Shown: positions 1 to 4,970 of the stretch, piece by piece
Layout: each line of letters starts with the position of its first letter
How positions within the stretch are numbered: the stretch's first letter is position 1
Source: an uncultured Blautia sp.
GTDB lineage: Bacteria; Bacillota; Clostridia; Lachnospirales; Lachnospiraceae
Reading direction: 5' to 3'
Assembly: GCA_900551715.1 (NCBI GenBank)
Contig: URXG01000065.1
Span: 1-13,736 of the forward strand
Length of the DNA stretch: 13,736 nucleotides
The notes under the pieces: generated by a model
What the model saw: only the letters and a program-made list of their open reading frames with translations
Databases searched by the model: none
What the model was told of the DNA's origin: nothing
Position numbers and translations under genes: made by a program

Positions 1-52
1 ACCCACGTATCCAGCTTGGAAGGCTGGTGTTCTACCATTGAACTACACCCGC
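1..52 (-). tRNA. tRNA-Gly (anticodon TCC), 3' part cut by window edge
   Basis: Read on the minus strand, the gene begins GCGGGTGTAGTTCAATGG, has the D-loop GTTCAATGGTAGAAC, and an anticodon loop CTTCCAA inside the stem CCAGC/GCTGG. The anticodon TCC reads glycine GGA codons. The sequence runs off the left edge after the variable region, so the T-arm and the acceptor 3' strand are not visible. A near-consensus promoter lies about 50 bases upstream. Confidence 0.93.
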
Positions 53-102
53 ATACCGCTGTGCTTGCGTCTGCGTTTGTCTTGCTCGCTTCAACGATAT
101 TG

Positions 103-131
103 AGTATATCTTATAACTCAGGTTTTGTCAA
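103..131 (-). promoter_or_regulatory. Sigma-A promoter of tRNA-Gly
   Basis: On the minus strand a perfect TTGACA (126-131) is followed after 17 bases by TATACT (103-108), pointing at the tRNA-Gly gene. The rest of the gap up to cysE (132-231) is a T-rich low-complexity tract (about 137-171), then an inverted repeat TTTTCTGGC (172-180)/GCCAGAAAA (213-221). That repeat lacks a convincing U-tract on either strand, so I do not call it a terminator. Confidence 0.8.
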
Positions 132-231
132 CATGTTTTTTTAATTTTTTTTATTTTTTTATTTATATCTATTTTCTGGCTTATTTACACACTTACTTCT
201 ACAGGTAAAATTGTGCCAGAAAAAGTGTGAA

Positions 232-1164
232 TTAATCCTGCCAGTCCCAGACATCTGTCTTGGATACCTGATTCTTTGGCTTCTTGATCACAAGCTCAGG
301 GCTCTTGGCACTGACCTTGGTATTGGCCGGAATGGATTCTGTGATAAATGTATTACCACCAATAATAGTGTTCTCACCAATCACAGTCTCTCCTCCAAGT
401 ACGGAAGAATTAGAATAGATAGTTACATTGTCACAGATAGTAGGGTGACGCTTCACATTGGCCAGCTGCTGACCCTGTCTGGTAGAAAGAGCTCCCAGAG
501 TTACGCCCTGATACAGTTTCACGTTCTTGCCGATCTCTGTAGTCTCACCGATTACCACACCTGTACCATGGTCAATAAAGAAGTAATCACCGATGGTGGC
601 CCCTGGGTTGATATCTATACCGGTCTTACCATGAGCATACTCTGTCATGATTCTCGGAATGTGGGGTACATTCTCCACATAAAGAAGATGTGCCAGACGG
701 TATACATAAATGGCAAACAGTCCCGGATAAGAAGAAATAATCTCTTCTTTACTCTTGGCTGCCGGGTCACCATCAAATCCTGCCTGTACATCCTTCAGAA
801 GCTTCTGCTGTACATTCGGAAGCTGTTCAAAAAAGCCTGCACAGATACGATCTGACTGTTCTGCTGCCTCCGGCTGTTCCATCTCCGGGTGTGCATATAA
901 TAAAGCTACCTCTATCTGCTCCTTAAGACGATCATAAAGATCATTCAGACGATAGCCGGCAAAATACTCCGGAAACATCTTTGCAGCAGAATCATTCCAG
1001 AAATATCCCGGAAATATGATAGATCTCAGTTCCTTTACTATATCTATGATTGCAGCTCTGCTGGGAAGACTGCGGTCATTCTTTGGCATGAATAATTCTT
1101 CGTTCTTATAATTCTCAGTCAGTGCTGCTGTTGCCTTTAATATTGTTTCTTTTTTTCTGTCCAT
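232..1164 (-). CDS. cysE: Serine O-acetyltransferase (CysE/SAT family)
   Basis: The 310-residue protein transfers acetyl from acetyl-CoA to L-serine, giving O-acetylserine for cysteine synthesis in the cytoplasm. The helical N-terminal part (about 1-170) is followed by a left-handed beta-helix of hexapeptide repeats (about 183-285). D184 in GIDINPG and H199 in IDHGTG are 15 residues apart, matching the catalytic Asp/His pair of E. coli CysE, and VIGETTEIG is typical of the family. It is longer than E. coli CysE (about 273 residues) because of a larger N-terminal part, as in clostridial homologues. The ATG is supported by GGAGAGGAA at 1174-1182 and a promoter just upstream. The C-terminus is DWQD rather than the terminal isoleucine with which classical CysE binds CysK, so that complex may not form. 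It appears monocistronic. Confidence 0.93.
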   Translation of the reverse strand: MDRKKETILKATAALTENYKNEELFMPKNDRSLPSRAAIIDIVKELRSIIFPGYFWNDSAAKMFPEYFAGYRLNDLYDRLKEQIEVALLYAHPEMEQPEAAEQSDRICAGFFEQLPNVQQKLLKDVQAGFDGDPAAKSKEEIISSYPGLFAIYVYRLAHLLYVENVPHIPRIMTEYAHGKTGIDINPGATIGDYFFIDHGTGVVIGETTEIGKNVKLYQGVTLGALSTRQGQQLANVKRHPTICDNVTIYSNSSVLGGETVIGENTIIGGNTFITESIPANTKVSAKSPELVIKKPKNQVSKTDVWDWQD

Positions 1165-1215
1165 AATATTCAGTTCCTCTCCGCACCCATTTATGGGTCA
1201 ACATACCTTTTTTAT

Positions 1216-1244
1216 ATAATATTATGGATTCCTTTTTCCGTCAA
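1216..1244 (-). promoter_or_regulatory. Sigma-A promoter of cysE
   Basis: The minus strand carries TTGACG (1239-1244), a 17-base spacer and TATTAT (1216-1221), about 50 bases before the cysE start codon. The leader is too short for a T-box or other large riboswitch. The -35 box is back to back with the -35 box of the tRNA-Ser promoter, 11 bases away. Confidence 0.75.
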
Positions 1245-1255
1245 TAAAAAAATAA

Positions 1256-1284
1256 TTGACCTTTTCTGTAACAGTGGATATAAT
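1256..1284 (+). promoter_or_regulatory. Sigma-A promoter of tRNA-Ser
   Basis: TTGACC (1256-1261), a 17-base spacer and a perfect TATAAT (1279-1284) lie 25 bases upstream of the tRNA-Ser 5' end. The promoter is divergent from that of cysE. Confidence 0.85.
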
Positions 1285-1309
1285 ATTACTGTTGTATATT
1301 TATCACCAA

Positions 1310-1397
1310 GGAGATGTACCCAAGTGGCTGAAGGGTCCGCACTCGAAATGCGGTAGACCGGGCAACCGGTGCGAGGGTTCAAATCCCTCCATCTCCG
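1310..1397 (+). tRNA. tRNA-Ser (anticodon CGA)
   Basis: This is an 88-nt class II tRNA. The acceptor strands GGAGATG and CATCTCC pair perfectly. The anticodon loop CTCGAAA gives CGA, reading serine UCG. A long variable arm (about ACCGGGCAACCGGT) and a T-loop TTCAAAT follow. G1397 is the discriminator base and CCA is not encoded. Confidence 0.96.
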
Positions 1398-1398
1398 C

Positions 1399-1427
1399 TT
1401 GACAAACCAGATATGTTTATGTATAAT
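1399..1427 (+). promoter_or_regulatory. Full-consensus promoter of tRNA-Trp
   Basis: TTGACA (1399-1404), a 17-base spacer and TATAAT (1422-1427) form an exact sigma-A consensus. It starts immediately after the tRNA-Ser gene, so tRNA-Trp is transcribed independently. A dyad AACAAC-T-GTTGTT (1428-1440) sits right after the -10 box; its meaning is unknown. Transcription from here runs straight into the inserted element. Confidence 0.85.
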
Positions 1428-1466
1428 AACAACTGTTGTTAAAACTTTTACAATTCATCTGAATAC

Positions 1467-1537
1467 AGGGGATTGGTCAAATGGTATGATAGGGGTCTCC
1501 AAAACCTTTGGTGGGAGTTCGATTCTCTCATCCCCTG
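1467..1537 (+). tRNA. tRNA-Trp (anticodon CCA), integration target
   Basis: This is a 71-nt tRNA. The acceptor strands AGGGGAT and ATCCCCT pair perfectly. The anticodon loop CTCCAAA (CCA at 1499-1501) is closed by GGGGT/ACCTT with two G-T pairs, and the T-loop is TTCGATT. CCA is not encoded. The last 24 bases (1514-1537) are the attL core. The native tRNA 3' end is therefore replaced by an identical copy and the gene stays functional after integration. Confidence 0.94.
1514..1537 (+). repeat. attL core (24-bp direct repeat, tRNA-Trp 3' end)
   Basis: The repeat starts GGAGTTCGATTCTCTC and ends CATCCCCTG, and is identical over 24 bases to 6275-6298. It covers the T-arm and 3' acceptor strand of tRNA-Trp plus the discriminator base. 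The sequences diverge directly outside both copies (G/A before, T/C after). Confidence 0.93.
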
Positions 1538-1543
1538 TTTCGA

Positions 1544-1590
1544 GAAGCCGCTAAGCCTTCAGAATGGAGGGGTAGCGGCTTCACTCATTT
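1544..1590 (+). terminator. Hairpin at the left end of the element, probable terminator
   Basis: A perfect 10-bp stem GAAGCCGCTA (1544-1553)/TAGCGGCTTC (1573-1582) with a 19-base loop is followed by the modestly T-rich CTCATTTTCT. It lies 7 bases after the tRNA-Trp gene and would stop transcription from the strong tRNA promoter. The U-tract is weak, so termination is probable rather than certain. Confidence 0.55.
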
Positions 1591-1602
1591 TCTAAAATTG
1601 CA

Positions 1603-1637
1603 ATGTAATCACCGATGTAATCAAGTATAATTACATC
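1603..1637 (+). repeat. Left arm-type integrase site candidates (ATGTAATCA repeats)
   Basis: Two exact direct copies of ATGTAATCA lie at 1603-1611 and 1615-1623. An inverted copy with one difference (TAATTACAT, 1628-1636) follows. The same nonamer occurs twice near the right end (6203-6211 and 6213-6221). Paired repeats at similar distances from both core sites are what arm-binding sites of a lambda/Tn916-type integrase look like. The assignment is inferred from position and repetition. Confidence 0.55.
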
Positions 1638-1650
1638 GGTTTTTTATTTT
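1611..1650 (+). terminator. Rho-independent terminator, plus strand
   Basis: An 11-bp perfect stem ACCGATGTAAT (1611-1621)/ATTACATCGGT (1630-1640) with an 8-base loop is followed by TTTTTTATTTTT. It would stop plus-strand transcription entering from tRNA-Trp before it crosses the minus-strand gene that ends at 1631. Part of the stem is made of the ATGTAATCA repeats, so the site may have two roles. Confidence 0.8.
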
Positions 1651-2023
1651 TATATATTCTTTTGGTTTCCTCTGGGGTAAACGTTCTTTCTCTTATCATC
1701 TGATATTCTTTATCTATATCGTTCCGATACATTCTTACTATTAACTCTCGTGGATGTCCCACCTCGTCATAAGCAAGGTCTATACCATCTAAAGTATTAT
1801 CCACGATGGATTTTAAGATCTGGTGAAACAACTCGTCCTTCTTCTTTAGCAATCTAGCATCTTTGACCTCTACTCCAATTTCTAGTCGATACGCTGATGA
1901 GTTTCCTTCTGTTCTAGTCGAAACAATCAATGGCACTTCTGATTCTGATGAAAAATCAATTTGAAATCCAATCCAAAAACTCAATAAAATGCAAGTTAAA
2001 ATAATCACTTTTTTCCTTATCAT
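1631..2023 (-). CDS. Unrecognised membrane-anchored protein (130 aa)
   Basis: I do not recognise this family. The N-terminus (MIRKK, then a hydrophobic stretch at about 6-21) is a signal anchor or uncleaved signal peptide with a positively charged inside. The remaining 110 residues are hydrophilic, charged and probably outside the cell, ending in a basic tail (KRIYKNKKPM). A cysteine at 11 is not in a good lipobox. The ATG is preceded by GAGGGCGAG, a moderate ribosome binding site. The gene is divergent from the XRE regulator with 115 bases between them, the usual layout for a regulator controlling both directions. A role in surface exclusion or host interaction would be speculation. Confidence 0.7.
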   Translation of the reverse strand: MIRKKVIILTCILLSFWIGFQIDFSSESEVPLIVSTRTEGNSSAYRLEIGVEVKDARLLKKKDELFHQILKSIVDNTLDGIDLAYDEVGHPRELIVRMYRNDIDKEYQMIRERTFTPEETKRIYKNKKPM

Positions 2024-2138
2024 CTCGCCCTCTCTTCCTACATATATACTCTATATACGGACACTTCACTTTTCTTTATTCTACATCCAAAATAGTAGGT
2101 ATAGCAAGAAGAAAGAAAACGGAAGGAGGAGGCAAAAG

Positions 2139-2351
2139 GTGATCCGATATGACAAGTTGTGGCATACCATGAAAGAACGCGGTATATCGCAGTACGATTT
2201 ATACCACAGGTTTCATATTAGTCGTTCACAGATTCATCGCCTCCGCAAGAATGAGAATGTGCAGGTTAACACGCTTGACCGCCTTTGTAATATCTTGAAT
2301 TGCGAGCTTTCGGATGTTGCGACACATTTTCCAGATGATAATGTCTTTTGA
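2139..2351 (+). CDS. XRE-family (Cro/CI-like) transcriptional regulator, 70 aa, GTG start
   Basis: This is a single-domain helix-turn-helix protein. The core runs from ISQYDLYHRFHISRSQIHRL to NTLDRLCNILNCELSDV, which is the YdcN/Cro-like pattern with the recognition helix at about 26-37. I chose the GTG at 2139 because AGGAGGAGG (2124-2132) sits 6 bases upstream; upstream in-frame ATGs would read through this ribosome binding site and add a non-conserved stretch. It ends at a strong terminator, so it is probably transcribed alone. It likely controls the lysogeny-like state of the element (replication or excision genes) and the divergent gene. A TATATACTCTATATA dyad (about 2044-2058) in the 115-base divergent gap is a possible operator. 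Confidence 0.85.
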   Translation: MIRYDKLWHTMKERGISQYDLYHRFHISRSQIHRLRKNENVQVNTLDRLCNILNCELSDVATHFPDDNVF

Positions 2352-2384
2352 AATACCACCACTCCTCGGGTGGTATTTTTTTTA
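2351..2384 (+). terminator. Rho-independent terminator after the XRE gene
   Basis: A 10-bp stem AAATACCACC (2351-2360)/GGTGGTATTT (2369-2378) with an 8-base loop runs into an eight-T tract. It overlaps the last base of the stop codon and separates the regulator from the downstream operon. Confidence 0.9.
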
Positions 2385-2437
2385 TCTAAAAATATATTCC
2401 ATTCGTCAATTTGTCCAAAAAAATAGACAACAACAAG

Positions 2438-2467
2438 TATGTGGTTTTAATATCCAGATATGTGGTT
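2438..2467 (+). repeat. Two TATGTGGTT direct repeats, 21 bp apart
   Basis: TATGTGGTT occurs at 2438-2446 and 2459-2467, with a start-to-start distance of 21 bp, or two helical turns. They lie in the 236-base gap between the XRE terminator and the next gene. Same-face repeats suggest a protein binding site, perhaps the regulator's operator, but two 9-mers in AT-rich DNA are weak evidence. Confidence 0.35.
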
Positions 2468-2542
2468 GTATAAATAAAGTCGTTTTTAAGAACGTACAGT
2501 GCTAAAAATGCTGTTGAATTTGTGTATAGATTTGCCCCCAAA

Positions 2543-2599
2543 CACGTGCTACGATGTGATCACGATATCGAAAAAAACCAATAGGATTTCCGGAGATCC
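2543..2599 (+). promoter_or_regulatory. Cluster of four palindromes upstream of the element operon
   Basis: Four dyads fall within 57 bases: CACGTG (2543-2548), GTGATCAC (2556-2563), CGATATCG (2563-2570) and the 16-base GGATTTCCGGAGATCC (2584-2599; one T-G pair). They sit directly before the ribosome binding site of the first operon gene. This may be a control region for the operon or an accessory replication site. No clear -35/-10 pair could be fixed here. Confidence 0.4.
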
Positions 2600-2619
2600 A
2601 GATTTATGGAGGAAATGAA

Positions 2620-3003
2620 ATGAAAAGGTTTTATGACGATCTGCGCAAACTTGCAGATCAGGAGCTTCGCAGGTGCAAGATGAGATGTCTGAGTATGTCT
2701 GAGCATACCGCGAAAACAAAAAGCAAGGCAAGTGAGGAAGACAGCTTGCCGGAAAAAACAGTCCGTGCTGAAGTCGAAGTCTTAAAGGGACAGGGGGCTT
2801 TTTCACGGGACAGATTGACTGTCAAACTGCCATTCCATGCGCTTGGTTTCGATGAGAACTTTTTCGACGAAGATGACTACCTCATTGAATTCCGCGATTT
2901 CACGACCACCTTCGTTGACTGGTCGAGCGGGAACGGGTACTTTTCTGCATCTGGTTATGTCGTCTCACTTGAGGAAACTGGTGAGATCGTTGCACGTTTT
3001 TAG
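2620..3003 (+). CDS. Unrecognised acidic cytoplasmic protein (127 aa)
   Basis: I do not recognise this family. The N-terminal third (1-45) is predicted helical and rich in K/R/E. The rest (about 48-127) looks beta-rich with a very acidic stretch around FDENFFDEDDY and aromatic residues (FVDW, GYFSASGYVV). There is no signal or membrane segment. GGAGG at 2608-2612 precedes the ATG. It is the first gene of the plus-strand operon and its stop overlaps the ribosome binding site of the next gene. Its place ahead of rep would suit a replication accessory or ssDNA-binding protein, but no motif proves that. Confidence 0.72.
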   Translation: MKRFYDDLRKLADQELRRCKMRCLSMSEHTAKTKSKASEEDSLPEKTVRAEVEVLKGQGAFSRDRLTVKLPFHALGFDENFFDEDDYLIEFRDFTTTFVDWSSGNGYFSASGYVVSLEETGEIVARF

Positions 3004-3014
3004 GAGGGATTGAG

Positions 3015-3338
3015 ATGACTTTTTCAATAACCGTCGGGACTTTCCTTTCTTATCTGTATGTAGCACTGCTTTTGGGAGCAACCGTTCCGGTTTTAATGCT
3101 CTTTTGGTCATGCAACAAGACAACCGATAAAAAGTGTGTTCCAACCTTCGAACAGTGGATTTGCGATCATCAGAACCGAGCACTCGTTCGCGGCTGTATC
3201 ATCATTGCGCTTCCATTTCTCATCATTATAGGAAGCATCGGCACCGCTTTCGGTTTTTCTGTTTACGGTGCATCACTCGTATTTGAACGGTTGCGGAAAC
3301 GCAAACTGGCACATAAGAACAACAAAGACAGAGAGTGA
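3015..3338 (+). CDS. Unrecognised membrane protein with two TM segments (107 aa)
   Basis: Two hydrophobic segments (about 5-31 and 60-90) are joined by a short charged loop with three cysteines. The C-terminus is strongly basic (ERLRKRKLAHKNNKDRE) and should face the cytoplasm. The ribosome binding site AGGAGGG (3002-3008) overlaps the stop codon of the previous gene, so the two are translationally coupled. The stop codon lies at the foot of the large inverted repeat. No family is recognised. The basic tail recalls DNA-contacting tails of filamentous-phage coat proteins, but two TM segments and the length do not fit a major coat protein. Confidence 0.72.
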   Translation: MTFSITVGTFLSYLYVALLLGATVPVLMLFWSCNKTTDKKCVPTFEQWICDHQNRALVRGCIIIALPFLIIIGSIGTAFGFSVYGASLVFERLRKRKLAHKNNKDRE

Positions 3339-3456
3339 CAACGACCGCTTGACTACCCAAATTATTTTTTCGCGAACTTGTCAAGAGAGGCAGGTGTGCC
3401 GACCTTGACGAGGGCGTGAAAAAATATATACTTGGGTTGGCGCGGTCATTGTTCAC
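3335..3456 (+). other. Large (about 120-nt) imperfect inverted repeat, candidate replication origin
   Basis: Almost the whole gap between the 107-aa and 167-aa genes folds on itself. Pairs from outside in: GTGA-CAA (3335-3341) with TTGTTCAC (3449-3456, one bulge); GACCGC (3343-3348) with GCGGTC (3442-3447); ACCCAA with TTGGGT; ATTTTTTCGCG with CGTGAAAAAAT (one G-T); CTTGTCAAG (3377-3385) with CTTGACGAG (3404-3412, one G-T); and GGCA/TGCC closing the tip loop GGTG (3393-3396). There is no terminal U-tract, so this is not a normal terminator. Beside an HUH Rep gene, an extended hairpin is most likely the double- or single-strand origin, or a phage packaging signal. Confidence 0.7.
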
Positions 3457-3474
3457 GGTCGAAAAGGAGTCTGT

Positions 3475-3978
3475 ATGCAGCTTTTATTCTTATTAATTTT
3501 TTGCCTTTTGGGTGCGGTGCTGTATCGTTATTTTAATCACCGCCACTCTCTCTGGGCAGGATTCATGGATTTTGTCCAAGAATTTCTTTACACTTTCGAT
3601 CTTTATCACCCGTATATAAACCCTTCGTATGTCCTCTCCTATGAACAGGCAGAACTTTTAGCCGAAAGTTTTTCTGATCTTCTGATGCACCCTGTTCTTT
3701 TGGATTTCGAAATCAATGAACTACGGGGATGGATGCGGTTTCGCGTGGGGTTCCTTGATTGGAAGACCTATTTTAAAGAATGCAATCGCAGTGAAAGACT
3801 TGCTAAGCTTCGCACCCTGATTACGTTTTTCTATCGTACTAAAAAGGGTGTGCGCATATCAAAAACGGAACTTTTTTTTATGGCTCTTGACAATACGGGC
3901 GTTGAATTTATGATTCCGCTAAATGCCTCGGGACAGAAAGAACTTCTCGAACAAATGTCCAACCATTATTTTATGTAA
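3475..3978 (+). CDS. Unrecognised membrane-anchored protein (167 aa)
   Basis: One N-terminal hydrophobic segment (about 2-19, LLFLLIFCLLGAVLYRYF) is followed by RYFNHRH, which places the C-terminal 145 residues in the cytoplasm. That part is mixed helical, with aromatic and basic residues (RGWMRFRVGFLDW, then RSERLAKLRTLITFFYRTKK). AAGGAG (3464-3469) lies 5 bases before the ATG. The gene is framed by two large inverted repeats: one ends 18 bases before its start, the other begins 15 bases after its stop. No family recognised; a role in replication at the membrane or in particle export is only a guess. Confidence 0.72.
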   Translation: MQLLFLLIFCLLGAVLYRYFNHRHSLWAGFMDFVQEFLYTFDLYHPYINPSYVLSYEQAELLAESFSDLLMHPVLLDFEINELRGWMRFRVGFLDWKTYFKECNRSERLAKLRTLITFFYRTKKGVRISKTELFFMALDNTGVEFMIPLNASGQKELLEQMSNHYFM

Positions 3979-3993
3979 CTGTAACAATATGCC

Positions 3994-4047
3994 GACCGAC
4001 TCCATCTGTTCAAAGCCGCTGTGCGGCGACGAACAGGTGGGGCGGTC
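3994..4047 (+). other. Second inverted repeat upstream of rep, candidate origin structure
   Basis: The outer arm GACCG (3994-3998) pairs with CGGTC (4043-4047). The middle arm CTGTTC (4006-4011) pairs with GAACAG (4031-4036), with an imperfect C/G-rich stretch between. A perfect tip hairpin GCCGC-TGT-GCGGC spans 4015-4027. It has no U-tract and is GC-rich in a poorer surround. Its outer arms share GACCG/CGGTC with the larger structure at 3335-3456. It lies 38 bases before the rep start codon, a common place for a rolling-circle double-strand origin. Confidence 0.68.
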
Positions 4048-4084
4048 TTCAATTTATCTTAACACTTATTTTGGGAGAAACTTC

Positions 4085-4849
4085 ATGCTTGAATCATACA
4101 ATACCAGAACAACAATCTGGTCTGACCGAATCGAGATCACAAAATACAAAGTTCCCATCCGAACGGGAAAAAAAGTAGGTAGTAAGCCGCGAACCCCGTA
4201 TGAATTAATGACACCTGCGGAACAGGAACGAAGTAATATGCGGCGTTGTAGCTACTATAAAAAACGAATTCAAGAACTTTGTGCGCTGGCAATCGAAAAC
4301 GACCTACGAACTTTTATCACGCTAACTTTTGCTAAGGAGGTAACTGAGTATGCACCAGCAAAACATGCGTGGAAGCTTTTCATCAAGCGCCTACGATATG
4401 CTTTTCCAGAACTTGACCTTGCTTATGTTGCCGTGCATGAACTTCAAAAAAACCGTGCTACCGAGGGAAATGATGGCGTCTTTCATTTCCATATGCTGTG
4501 CAACCTGGGGTATTGCCCCGTGAAAAAATTAGAAAAAATCTGGTCGAATGGTTTTGTCTTTATTCAGCAAGCTCGTCGAGGCGAAACTGCACAAATTCTG
4601 TACACGTTCAAATATGTTAGTAAGGACTTACTTACTGATGAAGAAAAGGGTATTCGGACTCGTTATCGAAAAGTCTATATCTCTCGCAATTTGCGCCGCC
4701 CTGCGGTAACAAAAGAGTTGACAAACGAAACTCTCGACGATCTGCTATTTGACCATGCAGAAAATGTTAAACATCTCGCCAGTTATGAAGTGCGAAACCA
4801 TAATGGCATTATAATTAATCATGCCAACTCTGTTACTATAAAAAAATAA
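4085..4849 (+). CDS. HUH rolling-circle replication initiator (G2P/ORF2-type Rep)
   Basis: This 254-residue endonuclease is expected to nick one strand at an origin and prime rolling-circle replication. Motif 1 is FITLTF (77-82). An AYVAVHELQKN block (113-123) and the metal-binding HUH motif HFH (134-136, in FHFHML) follow. The catalytic tyrosine motif is YTFKYVSK (173-180), with Y173/K176 or Y177/K180 as the active pair. This order matches the phage gene II/ORF2 (REP_ORF2-G2P) group also seen in filamentous and Spiroplasma phages and clostridial plasmids. I chose the ATG at 4085 because GGGAG sits 7 bases upstream; the longer frame from 3923 would overlap the previous gene and the hairpin. 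Only one HUH domain is present, with no helicase domain. A 4-copy repeat follows. Confidence 0.9.
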   Translation: MLESYNTRTTIWSDRIEITKYKVPIRTGKKVGSKPRTPYELMTPAEQERSNMRRCSYYKKRIQELCALAIENDLRTFITLTFAKEVTEYAPAKHAWKLFIKRLRYAFPELDLAYVAVHELQKNRATEGNDGVFHFHMLCNLGYCPVKKLEKIWSNGFVFIQQARRGETAQILYTFKYVSKDLLTDEEKGIRTRYRKVYISRNLRRPAVTKELTNETLDDLLFDHAENVKHLASYEVRNHNGIIINHANSVTIKK

Positions 4850-4889
4850 TTATATGAAAGGATTTGCCTTTTGGGTCTATATGTAGAAT

Positions 4890-4952
4890 CTTAAAATCCG
4901 AAAAACTTAAAATCCGAAAAACTTAAAATCCGAAAAACTTAAAATCCGAAAA
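4890..4952 (+). repeat. Four tandem 16-bp repeats (CTTAAAATCCGAAAAA)
   Basis: Exact copies start at 4890, 4906 and 4922, and a last copy at 4938 lacks one A. They fill most of the 121-base gap between rep and int. Exact tandem repetition with a 16-bp period resembles iterons or a multi-site operator. It is too short and has no spacers, so it is not a CRISPR. It could bind Rep, the XRE regulator or the integrase. Confidence 0.85.
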
Positions 4953-4970
4953 CTGAAACATTAACACCTA

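Noticed and set aside
172..221. TTTTCTGGC/GCCAGAAAA inverted repeat as the cysE terminator
   Set aside because: The loop is over 30 bases and no T-run follows the stem on the minus strand, so termination there is not supported.
211..855. 214-codon plus-strand open frame at the left end
   Set aside because: It is antisense to the cysE coding region, whose catalytic motifs are intact.
2314..2505. 63-codon plus-strand open frame after the XRE gene
   Set aside because: It runs through the strong terminator, has no ribosome binding site and shows no protein-like composition.
3341..3447. Large inverted repeat as an ordinary terminator for the 107-aa gene
   Set aside because: The T-run lies inside the stem rather than after it, and the stem is far longer and more broken than a terminator.
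4890..4952. Possible CRISPR array
   Set aside because: Repeats are 16 bp with no spacers between them and no cas gene nearby; they are tandem repeats.
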